Of a DNA stretch of 64,000 bases, positions 6,036 through 14,828 are shown piece after piece; the first letter of the stretch is position 1, and the number at the start of each line of letters is the position of its first letter. Below the pieces are notes generated by a model, which did not search any database, was not told where the DNA came from, and saw nothing but the letters and a program-made list of their open reading frames with translations. The position numbers were made by a program, and so were the translations under genes. Source of the DNA: Candidatus Aminicenantota bacterium (GTDB taxonomy: Bacteria; Acidobacteriota; Aminicenantia; Aminicenantales; UBA4085); NCBI GenBank assembly GCA_003141555.1, contig PLMN01000010.1, positions 157,714 through 221,713 on the forward strand, given 5' to 3'.

Positions 6036-8708
6036 CTACTCCTTGTCCGGGTACAGCAGCCCGTTCAGCAGGAACTTGTATGTCCCGTGCGTCTGGGCGC
6101 GGTTCTGGCAGCGGATCCCGATCAGGATCAGGCGCCCGTCCTTGTACGTGGTGTCGACGACCACGGCCTTGCGGGCGATCGCGTCCTCGCCGAGGAGCCA
6201 GCCGCTCATGAGGATGTTGTCGTCGGGGAAGGTCGCCACGACCTTGCGGTCCCATTCGAAGCCCGGCGTGGACGTGTCCAGGGCCAGGCTGTTGGCGAAC
6301 ATTGCCCCGGCCTCCTTGGGCATGCCGTAACCGATCGGCGACTCATTGTCCACCAGGATCCTCAGGATCGACGTCGGGCAGTAGAATTTTGTCCGGTCCA
6401 CGCTCTGGATGGCGTTCCGGGCCGGGACGTCGAACTCGTTGAAGGCCAGCGAGCAGGCCTGGTTGAGGAGGACGACCGTCCCGCCCTTCTCCACGAACGC
6501 CTTCAGGGCGTCCACGCCCTCCTGGCCGATGCCGCCCTCGTACTCCGGCGGCGTCGTGGACTGGGGCTGCCGCGCCTGCGCGCCTCCGCCCGCGGCCGCC
6601 GCGGCCCCGCCCGGGGCGCCGCCCGGAACACCCATGCCGCCGCCGGGGCCGCCCGCGCCGCGCTGGCCCGACCGGATCGTCGCCCCGTTCTCGTCGGCGA
6701 AGACGATGACGTCGTAGTCGGCCTTGATGTCGGCCTTCTTCTCCTTGGTGCCCTTGAAGTAGTCGTTATGGAGCGTTGTGTAGGGGATGCCCAGGTCGTC
6801 GAACATGTAGCGCGTCCAGCCCTCGTCCATGTTGCCCCGCCATGACTGGTAGAGGCCGACGCGGTGGAACTTGACCGGGGCCTTGGCGATGTCGGCCGCG
6901 TCGTCGAGGTCGATGACGCTGAGGTGATACTTGGCCTGGAGGGTCGGCAGGGCCTTCTTGACCTCGGCCGAGCTCTTGACGATGAAGCTCCCGGCCGGAA
7001 TGTCGAAGCCCTTGCGGGCGACCTTGGTCTTCGTCCGCCAGGCCTCGGCCTTGGCGTCCTTGAGAAGGGCGAAGGCGATCGGGTAGGAGGCATTGCACTG
7101 GGAGCCGAGGACGATGTAAGCGCCGCCGCCTTGGCCGGCCGGGACCGCGGGATAGGGGACCTTGGCGATCTTCTCCAGCTTGACCTCGAACGGCTCTTCG
7201 ATCCGCTCGCAGGCGACGCCCATCTGGAGCGGGAGCGTCCAGGCGGCGTTGTCGTAGGGCGGCTCGGGGGGGCCGCCGGGATATTGCCGCATGTCGGGAT
7301 ACTTCTGTTTTTCGAGCATGGCCCAGGCGAAGGCCCGGTAGGGTTGGGCCGTCTTCACCACGAACGAGCCGGCGGAGAAGAGCTTCCCCTCGGCCACGAA
7401 GTCAGCCTTGGCCTGGAGGATCTCGACGCCGCCCATTTGAAGGACGTCGAGCATTTTGAGCATGGTCGGGTAGTCGTGCTGCTTGGCCGGGATGACGAAG
7501 GCGAACGGCTGCCCCTTCTCCACCTTTTCGATCGAGTCCTTGCACATCTTGTAGTAGTTGAGGAGCAGGTCCTCCTTGTGCAGGGCCGCCGTCTTGATCA
7601 AGCTCTTGGTCTCGATGAGCTCGTAGTCGACGATGTCCCGCAGGCGCCACCAGCCGCCCGGCCAAGGGTCGACGAAGTCCATCATCTTCTCGGCGAAGGA
7701 TTTCGGGATCTCGGTCGGCTCGACGTAGATCGGCGAAGCCATCCGGGACGAGGCCGCCTCGCTCAGGATGCCGACGACGTTGTGGAGCCAGGGCGTGTCG
7801 TCGCCGGCGCCGATGTACCAGGCCGTATAGCTCCGGCCGTTGACGACGCCGCTCTTGTTGTTCTGTTGGAGGTCATAGGCCATGGCCGTGCCCACGAGGT
7901 TGGTCGTCCGCCAGACGAGGGGGTGGACGTTGGGCAGGGGCGGGTCCATGTAGGGCGGGATAAAGAGGCGGCCTCCGTTGGAACCCTGCTGGTGCGCGTC
8001 GAGCTCGATCTGGGGCAGCCAGTCGTGATAGAGGACCTGGGTAACGGCCCGGGTCTCGGCCAGGTTGTTCATGTAGAAATCGCGGTTGTCGTCGTGGCCG
8101 GCGTAGTAGTGGTAGAGGTACGGCATGTTGCCGTTCTCGTAGCGGGTCCCGACGTATTTCTTGTACCAATCGACCACCATCTGGTTGCCGTCGGGGTTGA
8201 TGGTCGGGAAGAGGAGGACGATGACGTCGCCCAGGACCTTCTTGGCGTCGAAAGGCGTCTTGCCGGTCACGAGGTCGTAAGCCAGCTCCATGGACATCTG
8301 CGACGCGCCGATCTCGGTCGAGTGGATGCTGCAGGTGATGGACACGATGGACTTCCCTTCCCTGGCCAGCTTCTTGGCGTCCTCCGGCGAGAGCGTCCTC
8401 GGGTCGCGGAGCTTCTTGACGATGTCCCGATAGGCATCGAGCTTGCCCATGTTCTCCTCGGCCGTGATGACGGCCATGATCATGGGCTTCTTCATCGTGG
8501 TCTCGCCGACGGTCAGGAGCTTCATCCGGGGCGTTTCCGAGGCCAGCTTCTCGAAGTAGGCCTTGATCTGGCCGTAGTCGGCCAGCTTCTTGTCCGCGCC
8601 GACCTTAAAGCCCAAGAACTGCTCGGGCGACGTCTGGGCGGCGAGGGCCGCGGTCAGGATGAGGACAAGAGCCAGGGCGATGGAAATCTTCTTGAGCGAG
8701 GGGATCAT
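6036..8708 (-). CDS. Large secreted M14-family zinc carboxypeptidase with C-terminal Rossmann-like domain
   Basis: 890 residues from ATG 8708, preferred because AGGAGGTTC lies just before it; an earlier ATG at 8750 has no ribosome site. A signal peptide (KKISIALALVLILTAALAAQ) leads into an M14 catalytic domain. Zinc ligands are H129 and E132 in SIHSTE and probably H239 in ELDAHQQG; INPDGN is the usual substrate-site motif. The C-terminal part (about 600-890) has the alternating strands of a GATase/DJ-1-like domain, interrupted by a low-complexity Gly/Ala/Pro-rich insertion (about 675-705). Such proteins are annotated as secreted peptidases in Acidobacteria-type genomes. It presumably degrades peptides outside the cytoplasm. 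Confidence 0.88.
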   Translation of the reverse strand: MIPSLKKISIALALVLILTAALAAQTSPEQFLGFKVGADKKLADYGQIKAYFEKLASETPRMKLLTVGETTMKKPMIMAVITAEENMGKLDAYRDIVKKLRDPRTLSPEDAKKLAREGKSIVSITCSIHSTEIGASQMSMELAYDLVTGKTPFDAKKVLGDVIVLLFPTINPDGNQMVVDWYKKYVGTRYENGNMPYLYHYYAGHDDNRDFYMNNLAETRAVTQVLYHDWLPQIELDAHQQGSNGGRLFIPPYMDPPLPNVHPLVWRTTNLVGTAMAYDLQQNNKSGVVNGRSYTAWYIGAGDDTPWLHNVVGILSEAASSRMASPIYVEPTEIPKSFAEKMMDFVDPWPGGWWRLRDIVDYELIETKSLIKTAALHKEDLLLNYYKMCKDSIEKVEKGQPFAFVIPAKQHDYPTMLKMLDVLQMGGVEILQAKADFVAEGKLFSAGSFVVKTAQPYRAFAWAMLEKQKYPDMRQYPGGPPEPPYDNAAWTLPLQMGVACERIEEPFEVKLEKIAKVPYPAVPAGQGGGAYIVLGSQCNASYPIAFALLKDAKAEAWRTKTKVARKGFDIPAGSFIVKSSAEVKKALPTLQAKYHLSVIDLDDAADIAKAPVKFHRVGLYQSWRGNMDEGWTRYMFDDLGIPYTTLHNDYFKGTKEKKADIKADYDVIVFADENGATIRSGQRGAGGPGGGMGVPGGAPGGAAAAAGGGAQARQPQSTTPPEYEGGIGQEGVDALKAFVEKGGTVVLLNQACSLAFNEFDVPARNAIQSVDRTKFYCPTSILRILVDNESPIGYGMPKEAGAMFANSLALDTSTPGFEWDRKVVATFPDDNILMSGWLLGEDAIARKAVVVDTTYKDGRLILIGIRCQNRAQTHGTYKFLLNGLLYPDKE

Positions 8709-8740
8709 CCGAACCTCCTGCGATGGGAAATAAGGCCTCT

Positions 8741-8769
8741 TTTCTATCACTTGAAATGGGGTAAGTCAA
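8741..8769 (-). promoter_or_regulatory. Promoter of the M14/metallopeptidase operon
   Basis: On the minus strand TTGACT (8769-8764), 17-base spacer, TAGAAA (8746-8741). This gives a leader of about 25 bases containing the strong AGGAGG ribosome site before the ATG at 8708. Confidence 0.5.
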
Positions 8770-8813
8770 ATAGCCGCGGTGTCATGGCGAGAGAAGCGAA
8801 GCCATCGCGTGCC

Positions 8814-9211
8814 CCCGGCGGGTCCTGTCGCCGACCAGCCCCACCGGCCTCCGAAAAATGGGGACACAGAACCCTGTAGTCTATCTGTTTATAGTTGGTT
8901 GGCGTTCTGTGTCCCCGTTTTTCGGTCCCATTCGCTTCGGCCGGTGGGGCGCCCCGGTCGGCGCCACCCGCCTCTGATAAAAGGGACACAGCCTCCTGCC
9001 TTAAGTTGGTGAGGAGGCTGGGGAGGGCGGGAGAGAAAACCCGTCGAAGGCCCGAGCGGGCATGGTTCGTCCCGCTCTTGCGGGGCGAGAGCGAGGGCCG
9101 GAGTCGGAGAGGCCGCGCGCGCTGGGCGCGGCCTCGTGTTTTCGACCCGCCCTCCCCAGCCCCAGATTTATTATCGGACTATGGGGCTGGTCGGCGACAG
9201 GACCCGCCGGG
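8814..9211. mobile_element. MITE-like element with 30-bp perfect terminal inverted repeats
   Basis: 8814-8843 and 9182-9211 are exact reverse complements (30 bases) bounding about 400 bases with no credible gene. Inside are nested palindromes: 8851-8872 pairs with 8904-8925 with one mismatch. A module ending GGGACACAG recurs near 8861 and 8984. A GC-rich palindrome pairs the GGCTGGGGAGGGCGGG near 9017 with its complement near 9153. The outer repeats extend a few bases further with a small indel. No transposase is encoded, so a non-autonomous element is the simplest reading. I could not see a clear target-site duplication. Confidence 0.6.
8851..8925. repeat. 22-bp inverted repeat (REP-like palindrome)
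   Basis: 8851-8872 and 8904-8925 are reverse complements except for one base and enclose 31 AT-rich bases. The core reads GGGACACAGAAC. It lies inside the MITE-like element. Imperfect complementarity continues outward on both sides (CCGACC...CCACCGGCC). Confidence 0.8.
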
Positions 9212-9237
9212 CACGTCATCTTACGCATTCATCTTGC

Positions 9238-11559
9238 TCATTCATCGTGGGCTTCGAGGCGGACTTCCTGGCCGGGTTTCATGTCGATGACGATGATCTC
9301 GTCCTTGATCCGCCGCCATTGGCCGTCGAGCGTGTAGGGGAACTCGAAGGGGTTCTGGAGGCGGATCCGGCCGCCCTTCTCCGAAACGATCCGAACCTCG
9401 TAGACCTGGCCGTGGGACCTGATCGCGGAGATCAGGAACGCGCCTTCGGCCCGGAGCGTGGCGAACTCCACGTCCTTCCAGGCTGCGGGAACGGCGGGGA
9501 AGAGGCGGACGATCCCCGTGTGGCTCTGGAGAAGCATCTCTTGGATCCCGGCGGCGAAGGCGAAATTCCCCTCGAGGGTGAAGGGTCGGTAGGTGAACTT
9601 GGATTTGCCCGACTTTGTCTGGTCGCCGTTCGCATGGAAGCTGTTGGGCAGGCAGAAGCATTCGGCAAAGGTCCGGAGCGCCCGGGCCGCCCCGTCGCCG
9701 TCGAAGGCCCGCGCCTTGAGATTGCCGAGCCAGCTGTAAGAATAGCCGCACCAGTAATCCGGGCCGACGCGGTCGAGCGTCGCGAGCGTGGCCTTGATGA
9801 TATCCCTGTCGCGGTCTCCATTCCCGGGATCGATGAGGCCCAGGGGATGGAAGGCCATGAGGTGCGAAAAATGGCGGTGCGACTCGACGTAGGGAACCCC
9901 GGGAGCGAACATCAGGCCCGAAGCGGGGTCCACGGCGAAATCCGGCCACTCGGCCAGGATCGTCCGCCATTTTTTCGCCTCCGCGGCGAGGCCGAGCTCG
10001 TCGGCCATCCCGGCCGCGGTCTTGAACGTCCATTTGATCAGGGCAAGGTCGAAGTTGGTCGTCTCGGCGAACCAGGCCTTTGCGCCGTTGTCGAAAATCT
10101 CGGGGCTGGAGCTCAAGGGCAGGCGCCGCCGGCCGCGCGCGTCGCGGACCGAGAGCTCGTCGAGGTGGACGGCGACGTCGCGGACCCAGGGGTAGGCGCG
10201 CTCTTCGAGGAATTTCCGGTCGCGGCTGTACCGCCAGTGGAGATCGAAGTGCTGGGCCAGCCAGGCGCCGACGGTCGGCCCGAGGGAATACTGGATCCAT
10301 CCCCCCATGGGCTTGCCGTCGAGGGTCGAAACGCCGGGGACGTTGAGCCCGCTCGTGCCGAAATAGGACTTCGTATAGCTCTTGGAGGCGGGCCGCATCT
10401 CCCAGAGCCAATCAAGGAAGCCCAGGCCTTCCTCGAGATGATTGCCGGAATAGCAGGGCCAGTAGCTGAGCTGGGTGTTCAGGTCGTTATGGAAATCTCC
10501 TTTCCAGGGCGGGAGCTTGCCGTTGTCCGCCGTCCAGACGGCCTGGAGTGAGATCGGCGGGGCCCCACGCCGGGCCGCGGAGCCGAACTTGTACTGCTCG
10601 AGATACCATTGTTTCTCGAGGACGGGATCCGGCAGCTTGATCGACGACTTGGCCCAGAAGCCGTCCCACCAGGCGGCGTGCCCGGCGTAGTCCGCGGCGA
10701 ACCCGCGCCCGAGCTCGCTCCGGACCCGGGCTTCGGCCGAGGGCTCCTTCCGGTCGTCCGAGAATTTCGAGCTTACGCTCCACACGCCTTCGACCTCATC
10801 CGGCCCGACGGCCCTCCAAGCGACGGCGATGTCGTAGGCGAAGCCGCCCCAGCCCGGCTGATGGAAAACGATCATGTTTTCCGATTCGCGGAGGACACCC
10901 TTCGGGTAGCCGAGGCGGCGGAGGTCCTGACCGGCGACGGAATCGCCTTCGGCGCCCGCTCCCGCCCCTCCGTAAGGCGGCGCCGTGATCGACGGCCGGA
11001 GATGTTCGATTCGGCCCTTGAACCGGAACCAGCCCTGGGGCTTTGCGGCGTGGACATAGGTCGTGAGCGTCGTGCCGTCCGGCCAGGCCGCGGTGCAGAC
11101 GGCGTCGCGCACGAACAGCTGGACGCCGGCCGCCGGTCCGAGCCTGGCCAGATCGAATTCGAGCGCGCCGGCCGGGATCTTCGACGGCGCGGGCTCGATT
11201 TCGTAAGGCTTGTCGAAAAGCTCCTGGACCGGCTTGTAATCATCCTTCCGCCATTGCGCCTCGACCCAGGCGAATGTCCACTGGGGGCCTTTCATGTTCG
11301 CCATCGGGCGGAGGTCCCAGAGGTCGGCCCGATCGAGCGATATCCGCAGCTTGCCGTCTTTCGCCCAGACCAGCGCCCCAACCATGCCGTTCCCGAGCGG
11401 GACGGCTTCGTCCCAGCTCGAGGCCAGGCTCTTGAAGACGAGGTCGTGAGCCGAGGGACGGAGGACGATGTCGGCCGGGGCCGCGGAGAGAAGCGTGGTC
11501 CCAAACGCGGCGAGTCCGCAGGCAAAGGCGGAGAGGATTAGAGCCTTGCGCTTATTCAT
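9238..11559 (-). CDS. Secreted glycoside hydrolase, GH95-like (alpha-L-fucosidase/galactosidase type)
   Basis: 773 residues with an N-terminal signal peptide (cleavage near LLSAAPA). The N-terminal domain has the hallmark of GH95 proteins: WDEAVPLGNGMVGALVW followed by LSLDRADLWDLR-type sequence. The central part corresponds to the (alpha/alpha)6 barrel, including the HFSHLMAFHPLGL segment (compare RH-SHL-YPG of the family). A short beta-rich C-terminal domain (about 690-773) follows. Length matches the family (about 750-800). Known members release alpha-1,2-fucose or related alpha-linked sugars from plant or host glycans. Substrate here is unproven, and the N-terminal half is divergent enough that another specificity is possible. 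Confidence 0.82.
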   Translation of the reverse strand: MNKRKALILSAFACGLAAFGTTLLSAAPADIVLRPSAHDLVFKSLASSWDEAVPLGNGMVGALVWAKDGKLRISLDRADLWDLRPMANMKGPQWTFAWVEAQWRKDDYKPVQELFDKPYEIEPAPSKIPAGALEFDLARLGPAAGVQLFVRDAVCTAAWPDGTTLTTYVHAAKPQGWFRFKGRIEHLRPSITAPPYGGAGAGAEGDSVAGQDLRRLGYPKGVLRESENMIVFHQPGWGGFAYDIAVAWRAVGPDEVEGVWSVSSKFSDDRKEPSAEARVRSELGRGFAADYAGHAAWWDGFWAKSSIKLPDPVLEKQWYLEQYKFGSAARRGAPPISLQAVWTADNGKLPPWKGDFHNDLNTQLSYWPCYSGNHLEEGLGFLDWLWEMRPASKSYTKSYFGTSGLNVPGVSTLDGKPMGGWIQYSLGPTVGAWLAQHFDLHWRYSRDRKFLEERAYPWVRDVAVHLDELSVRDARGRRRLPLSSSPEIFDNGAKAWFAETTNFDLALIKWTFKTAAGMADELGLAAEAKKWRTILAEWPDFAVDPASGLMFAPGVPYVESHRHFSHLMAFHPLGLIDPGNGDRDRDIIKATLATLDRVGPDYWCGYSYSWLGNLKARAFDGDGAARALRTFAECFCLPNSFHANGDQTKSGKSKFTYRPFTLEGNFAFAAGIQEMLLQSHTGIVRLFPAVPAAWKDVEFATLRAEGAFLISAIRSHGQVYEVRIVSEKGGRIRLQNPFEFPYTLDGQWRRIKDEIIVIDMKPGQEVRLEAHDE

Positions 11560-11576
11560 GGTGATATTCCTTTTCT

Positions 11577-11604
11577 ATCATAGGGAATCGGCTAATCGTG
11601 TCAA
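11577..11604 (-). promoter_or_regulatory. Promoter of the GH95-like gene
   Basis: On the minus strand TTGACA (11604-11599), 16-base spacer, TATGAT (11582-11577), followed by an AAGGA ribosome site before the ATG at 11559. Confidence 0.6.
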
Positions 11605-11704
11605 CTTGCGCCCTCCGGGGAAGGGGAGAGGTCTCCGCGCGGCTTGGCTTTTGGGCGCGAATATGGTAAAAAAGAGTCCGTTTCGCGACGGAAAGGATCC
11701 GGCC

Positions 11705-12364
11705 ATGAAGAGACAGTTCAAGAAACAGCTTAAAGAAGACGAATTCGTTTCGGGCATGACATGGTTCATGCATTTCATGAAAACCTGGGAAAGGGAGCTC
11801 ATCATCGCCGGGGTCGCGGCCCTGGGGATCGCGGCCCTCTTTATCGGCTTCCAGTTCCTCCGCTCCCGGCAGAACGCCCGGGACAGCCGCGAGGTCGGAG
11901 AGATCATGGACCTCCGGGCCGATCTGGCCAAAACGCCGGCCAACGTCACGAAGCTCGAACAGTTCGCGGCCAAGGGCGGGAAATTCGGCCGCGTGGCGGC
12001 CCTGAACCTGGCCACATACTGGATCGAGCAGGGCCAGCTTGATAAGGGGCAGGCCGCCCTGGCGGGCATCAAGGACGCCCCCAAGGACTTCATCTATTAT
12101 CAGGCCCAGGACCTGGCCGCCCAGACCGCCGTCCTGAAGGGCGATTACGACAAGGCGCTCGCCATCCTTACGAAAATCGAGGCCGATAATCCCAAGGAGT
12201 ATCTCCAGGACGCCATCCTTTTCCACAAGGCCGAAGCGCTGGAAAAGAAGGGCAGCGCCGCCGAGGCCCTTGCCGTCTACAAGAAGCTCCAGGACGGATA
12301 TGCCCAGACCTACTACGGTTACGACGCGTCGCTCAAGGTGAAGAAGCTCGAACCGGCCAAGTGA
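11705..12364 (+). CDS. Membrane-anchored TPR protein, YfgM-like
   Basis: 219 residues from ATG 11705, chosen because AAGGA lies about 9 bases upstream; longer in-frame extensions have no ribosome site. After a lysine-rich cytoplasmic start there is a single membrane helix (about residues 33-54, ELIIAGVAALGIAALFIGF). A periplasmic region of TPR-like helical pairs follows (about 80-215: QAALAGIKDAPKDF, DYDKALAILTKIEAD, AAEALAVYKKLQ). This layout matches the TPR_21/YfgM family, which associates with the secretion translocon and periplasmic chaperones. The ferredoxin gene follows but has its own promoter. Confidence 0.75.
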   Translation: MKRQFKKQLKEDEFVSGMTWFMHFMKTWERELIIAGVAALGIAALFIGFQFLRSRQNARDSREVGEIMDLRADLAKTPANVTKLEQFAAKGGKFGRVAALNLATYWIEQGQLDKGQAALAGIKDAPKDFIYYQAQDLAAQTAVLKGDYDKALAILTKIEADNPKEYLQDAILFHKAEALEKKGSAAEALAVYKKLQDGYAQTYYGYDASLKVKKLEPAK

Positions 12365-12374
12365 GGCCGTTCCC

Positions 12375-12402
12375 TTGTAAAACGGCGCGATTCGGCTATA
12401 AT
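12375..12402 (+). promoter_or_regulatory. Promoter of the ferredoxin gene
   Basis: TTGTAA (12375-12380), 16-base spacer, consensus TATAAT (12397-12402). The AGGAGG ribosome site follows at 12419-12424. Confidence 0.6.
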
Positions 12403-12431
12403 TAGCCTTTATTCCAATAGGAGGACGTCTC

Positions 12432-12677
12432 ATGGCTTATAAGATCACCGAAGAATGCATCAACTGCGGCGCCTGCGAGCCCGAATGCCCCAACCAGGCC
12501 ATCTCGGCGGGCGATACGATCTACATCATCGATGCGGCCAAGTGCAGCGAGTGCGTGGGCTCGTTCGACGAATCCCAATGCGCGGCGGTCTGCCCGGTCG
12601 ACGCGTGCGTGCCGGATCCCGATCACGTGGAGACGAAGGAACAGCTTGCCGCCAAGCACAAAGCCCTCAAGGGCTGA
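12432..12677 (+). CDS. 2[4Fe-4S] ferredoxin, Alvin (chromatium) type
   Basis: 81 residues. Cluster I is bound by C9, C12, C15 and C19 ([12 protein letters not shown]). Cluster II is bound by C38, C41, C50 and C54, where the second pair is separated by eight residues instead of two, plus a C-terminal helical tail. This insertion and tail define the Allochromatium vinosum-type ferredoxins, which often have very low potential. It would carry electrons for the pyruvate:ferredoxin oxidoreductase encoded at 20645-23557 or for other reductases. It has its own promoter and terminator, so it is a monocistronic gene. Confidence 0.93.
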   Translation: MAYKITEECINCGACEPECPNQAISAGDTIYIIDAAKCSECVGSFDESQCAAVCPVDACVPDPDHVETKEQLAAKHKALKG

Positions 12678-12699
12678 TTTTTTTCCACCGTCCAGGGCA

Positions 12700-12730
12700 T
12701 AGGAGTGAGCTTCTCACTCCTATTTTTTTA
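12700..12730 (+). terminator. Rho-independent terminator after ferredoxin
   Basis: A perfect 11-bp stem (12700-12710 with 12714-12724) and 3-base loop is followed by seven T residues (12724-12730). The T-run runs into the ATG of the next gene. Confidence 0.92.
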
Positions 12731-13746
12731 TGGACCCCATGGATGACAACCGGTTCGAGTCCATCCCGCTGACGCCGCTTCCCTCGCCTCCTCCTCCCCC
12801 TCACCGGCCCCGGGCGTGGAGAGGATGGCTTTTCGCCAAATCCCGGCCCTGGCTGAACGGGCTCCTGTTCGCCCTGACCGTGGCGTCGACCTTCGCCGTC
12901 GGCCTCGGCTGGGCCGCCAGCTACGCGTACGCCGAGCTCCTCAGCCGCAATCCGGACATGGTGTTGAGCAAGGCCGAGCTCCACGCCCCCCGCGTCCTCG
13001 GCCTCGCCCTCCTCTATGCCGTGGCTCTCATGATCATCCTCGCGGGGCACGAGCTCGGCCACTACCTGACCTGCCGCCGCTACGGGATCGAGGCGACGCT
13101 CCCGTTCTTCATCCCGGCGCCGACTCTCATCGGGACCATGGGCGCGTTCATCAGGATCAAGGCGCCGGTCACCCGCAAGCGGCAGCTGTTCGATATCGGC
13201 ATCGCCGGCCCGCTCACGGGATTCGTCCTGGCCGTCCCGGCCCTTGCCGTCGGCCTGGCGCTCTCCAAGGTCGTTCCCGCCCTGCCGAGCGAGGGCACGA
13301 TCGTCTTCGGCGATCCTCTCCTGCTCAAACTGCTCGTTCGATTCCTGGCGGGCCCCGTTCCGCCGGGATACGACCTCATCCTCCATCCCGTGGCGTTCGC
13401 CGGTTGGGTCGGAATGCTCGTCACGGCCCTAAATCTCTTCCCCATCGGCCAGCTCGACGGCGGGCACATTTCTTACGCCGTCTTCGGCCCGAAGTCGAAT
13501 ATGCTCGGCCGCATCTTCCTCGCCGCCTTCGCCGTGATGGGCGTCGTCTTCTGGGTCGGCTGGCTCCTCTGGGCCGGGATCATCCTCATCCTCGGAACGC
13601 GCCACCCGCGCACCTGGGACGAAGACTCGCCCCTCGGCTCCACCCGCACCGCCTTGGCGGCGATGATCGCCCTGATCTTCATTCTGGCCTTTATCCCCGA
13701 CCCCGTCCGGGGGTATAATCTCTTCGATATCATCAAGATGTTTTAG
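12730..13746 (+). CDS. Site-2-type membrane metalloprotease (M50 family)
   Basis: 338 residues. The zinc motif HELGH is at about 107-111 inside a membrane helix, and the third ligand is in QLDGGH (D243), as in intramembrane M50 proteases. About seven hydrophobic segments are visible, with a proline-rich cytoplasmic N-terminus (residues 14-26). No PDZ domain is evident between the catalytic motifs, placing it with the simpler site-2 protease relatives. Such enzymes cleave membrane proteins, for example anti-sigma factors. The start is uncertain: the first ATG (12730) abuts the terminator T-run and lacks a ribosome site, and an ATG at 12739 is an alternative. Confidence 0.85.
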   Translation: MDPMDDNRFESIPLTPLPSPPPPPHRPRAWRGWLFAKSRPWLNGLLFALTVASTFAVGLGWAASYAYAELLSRNPDMVLSKAELHAPRVLGLALLYAVALMIILAGHELGHYLTCRRYGIEATLPFFIPAPTLIGTMGAFIRIKAPVTRKRQLFDIGIAGPLTGFVLAVPALAVGLALSKVVPALPSEGTIVFGDPLLLKLLVRFLAGPVPPGYDLILHPVAFAGWVGMLVTALNLFPIGQLDGGHISYAVFGPKSNMLGRIFLAAFAVMGVVFWVGWLLWAGIILILGTRHPRTWDEDSPLGSTRTALAAMIALIFILAFIPDPVRGYNLFDIIKMF

Positions 13747-13779
13747 GGGTTCGCGAGGCATGAAGATTTTCACACTTTC

Positions 13780-13799
13780 TGTGGAAAAGATGTGGAAAA
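13780..13799. other. Two DnaA-box-like 9-mers beside an AT-rich block
   Basis: TGTGGAAAA occurs at 13780-13788 and 13791-13799, the complement of TTTTCCACA, a known DnaA-box variant. A related TTTTCACAC lies at 13767-13775. The block 13855-13925, including an alternating TA run, is far richer in AT than its surroundings. No replication gene is nearby, so this may be coincidence or a DnaA-binding regulatory site. Confidence 0.3.
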
Positions 13800-13956
13800 C
13801 AATGGTCCGGGAGGCCGAAATCGGCCAAAAAGATTGGGAATTCCGCAAATTGCACAAGATTTCGTCAACGGACGTAAATATATATATATCAATTACTTAT
13901 GAATATACTGAAAACAAAAGACTTGCGGTCGGGAAGGCCTGAACCGGGGGTGCCAG

Positions 13957-14817
13957 ATGGAAAAATCATTTAAAGATGTCCTCGAGGCCTTCGAAAAGCT
14001 CAAGGAGAAGTTCCAGGCGGGCGAGATATCCAGTCAGCAGTTCATCGACGAGATGAAACCGCTCCGCATCAAGGACGATCAGGGGCGGTACTGGATGATC
14101 GGCGCTCAGACGGGGAAGTGGTACTACTTCAACGACAAGGAATGGGTCCAATCCGAACCGCCCTCCCCGAAAGAGGGAAAGGCCGTCTGTGCTCACTGCG
14201 GTTTTGAGAACAAACCCGAGGCCGAGCTCTGCGGCCGGTGCGGCGGGACGATGAAGGGGGCCGAGCCGACCTGCGAAAAATGCGGGGCTAAGCTTCCCAA
14301 GCCATATGTCGCCTGTCCCGAATGCGGGGCTTCGGCGATCGGCGGAGAAGTCTCCGCCCCCACCGAGCCCACCATGGTCATCGAGGGCGGCTCGGGGCGG
14401 CCCGAGCGCGCTGAGGAGAAGGCGACGGCCAAGGAACCGGTCTCGCGCGTGCTCCGCAGCGTCAAGCCCCTCTCGTTTCTCCTTTTCGGCGGCCTCCTCG
14501 GAGCGCTCGGCGGCCTCCTGTTCGGCGCGTTCGCCGGCGCCACCGGCTATTTCGACGCGCAACTCGGCTTCCTGCCCGGCGGGCTGCTCAATTTCCAGGG
14601 CTCGCTTCCCAGGGCGGGCATATTCGCCGTCATGGGCGCCGTGACCGGATTCGTTTTTGTGGGGCTGATCGGATTTTTAAAAGCGCTGATCGTGAACCTG
14701 ATCTTGTCCATTATCGGCGGGGTGGAATATCAGGTCGGGCCTCGCCGGGGCCCCCGTTCGGGCAAGAGCGGGACGGAGGAGGCGGAAGGCGGAACTCCCT
14801 TCGGCCTCATGCGCTGA
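13957..14817 (+). CDS. Double zinc-ribbon membrane protein
   Basis: 286 residues. Residues 1-68 form a small domain ending in aromatic-rich sequence (YWMIGAQTGKWYYFND) seen in front of zinc ribbons in several bacterial proteins. Two zinc ribbons follow: C78/C81/C92/C95 and C106/C109/C120/C123. A linker leads to a Gly/Leu/Phe-rich membrane portion (about 168-260) with probably three helices, then a charged tail. The zinc ribbons would face the cytoplasm and may mediate protein or nucleic-acid contacts. No enzymatic motif is visible. The 210-base region upstream is AT-rich and holds the DnaA-like boxes. Confidence 0.75.
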   Translation: MEKSFKDVLEAFEKLKEKFQAGEISSQQFIDEMKPLRIKDDQGRYWMIGAQTGKWYYFNDKEWVQSEPPSPKEGKAVCAHCGFENKPEAELCGRCGGTMKGAEPTCEKCGAKLPKPYVACPECGASAIGGEVSAPTEPTMVIEGGSGRPERAEEKATAKEPVSRVLRSVKPLSFLLFGGLLGALGGLLFGAFAGATGYFDAQLGFLPGGLLNFQGSLPRAGIFAVMGAVTGFVFVGLIGFLKALIVNLILSIIGGVEYQVGPRRGPRSGKSGTEEAEGGTPFGLMR

Positions 14818-14828
14818 TCTTATCCCGC

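Noticed and set aside
6864..8879. Long plus-strand open frame of 671 codons opposite the M14 peptidase
   Set aside because: The translation is Gly/Asp/Val/Arg-rich with no domain, and the minus-strand frame has complete M14 motifs, signal peptide, ribosome site and promoter. High GC makes long shadow frames common here.
13760..13942. Possible 60-codon gene in the AT-rich spacer
   Set aside because: No ribosome site, and its sequence is the translation of the DnaA-like boxes and a TA repeat; the surroundings are non-coding in character.
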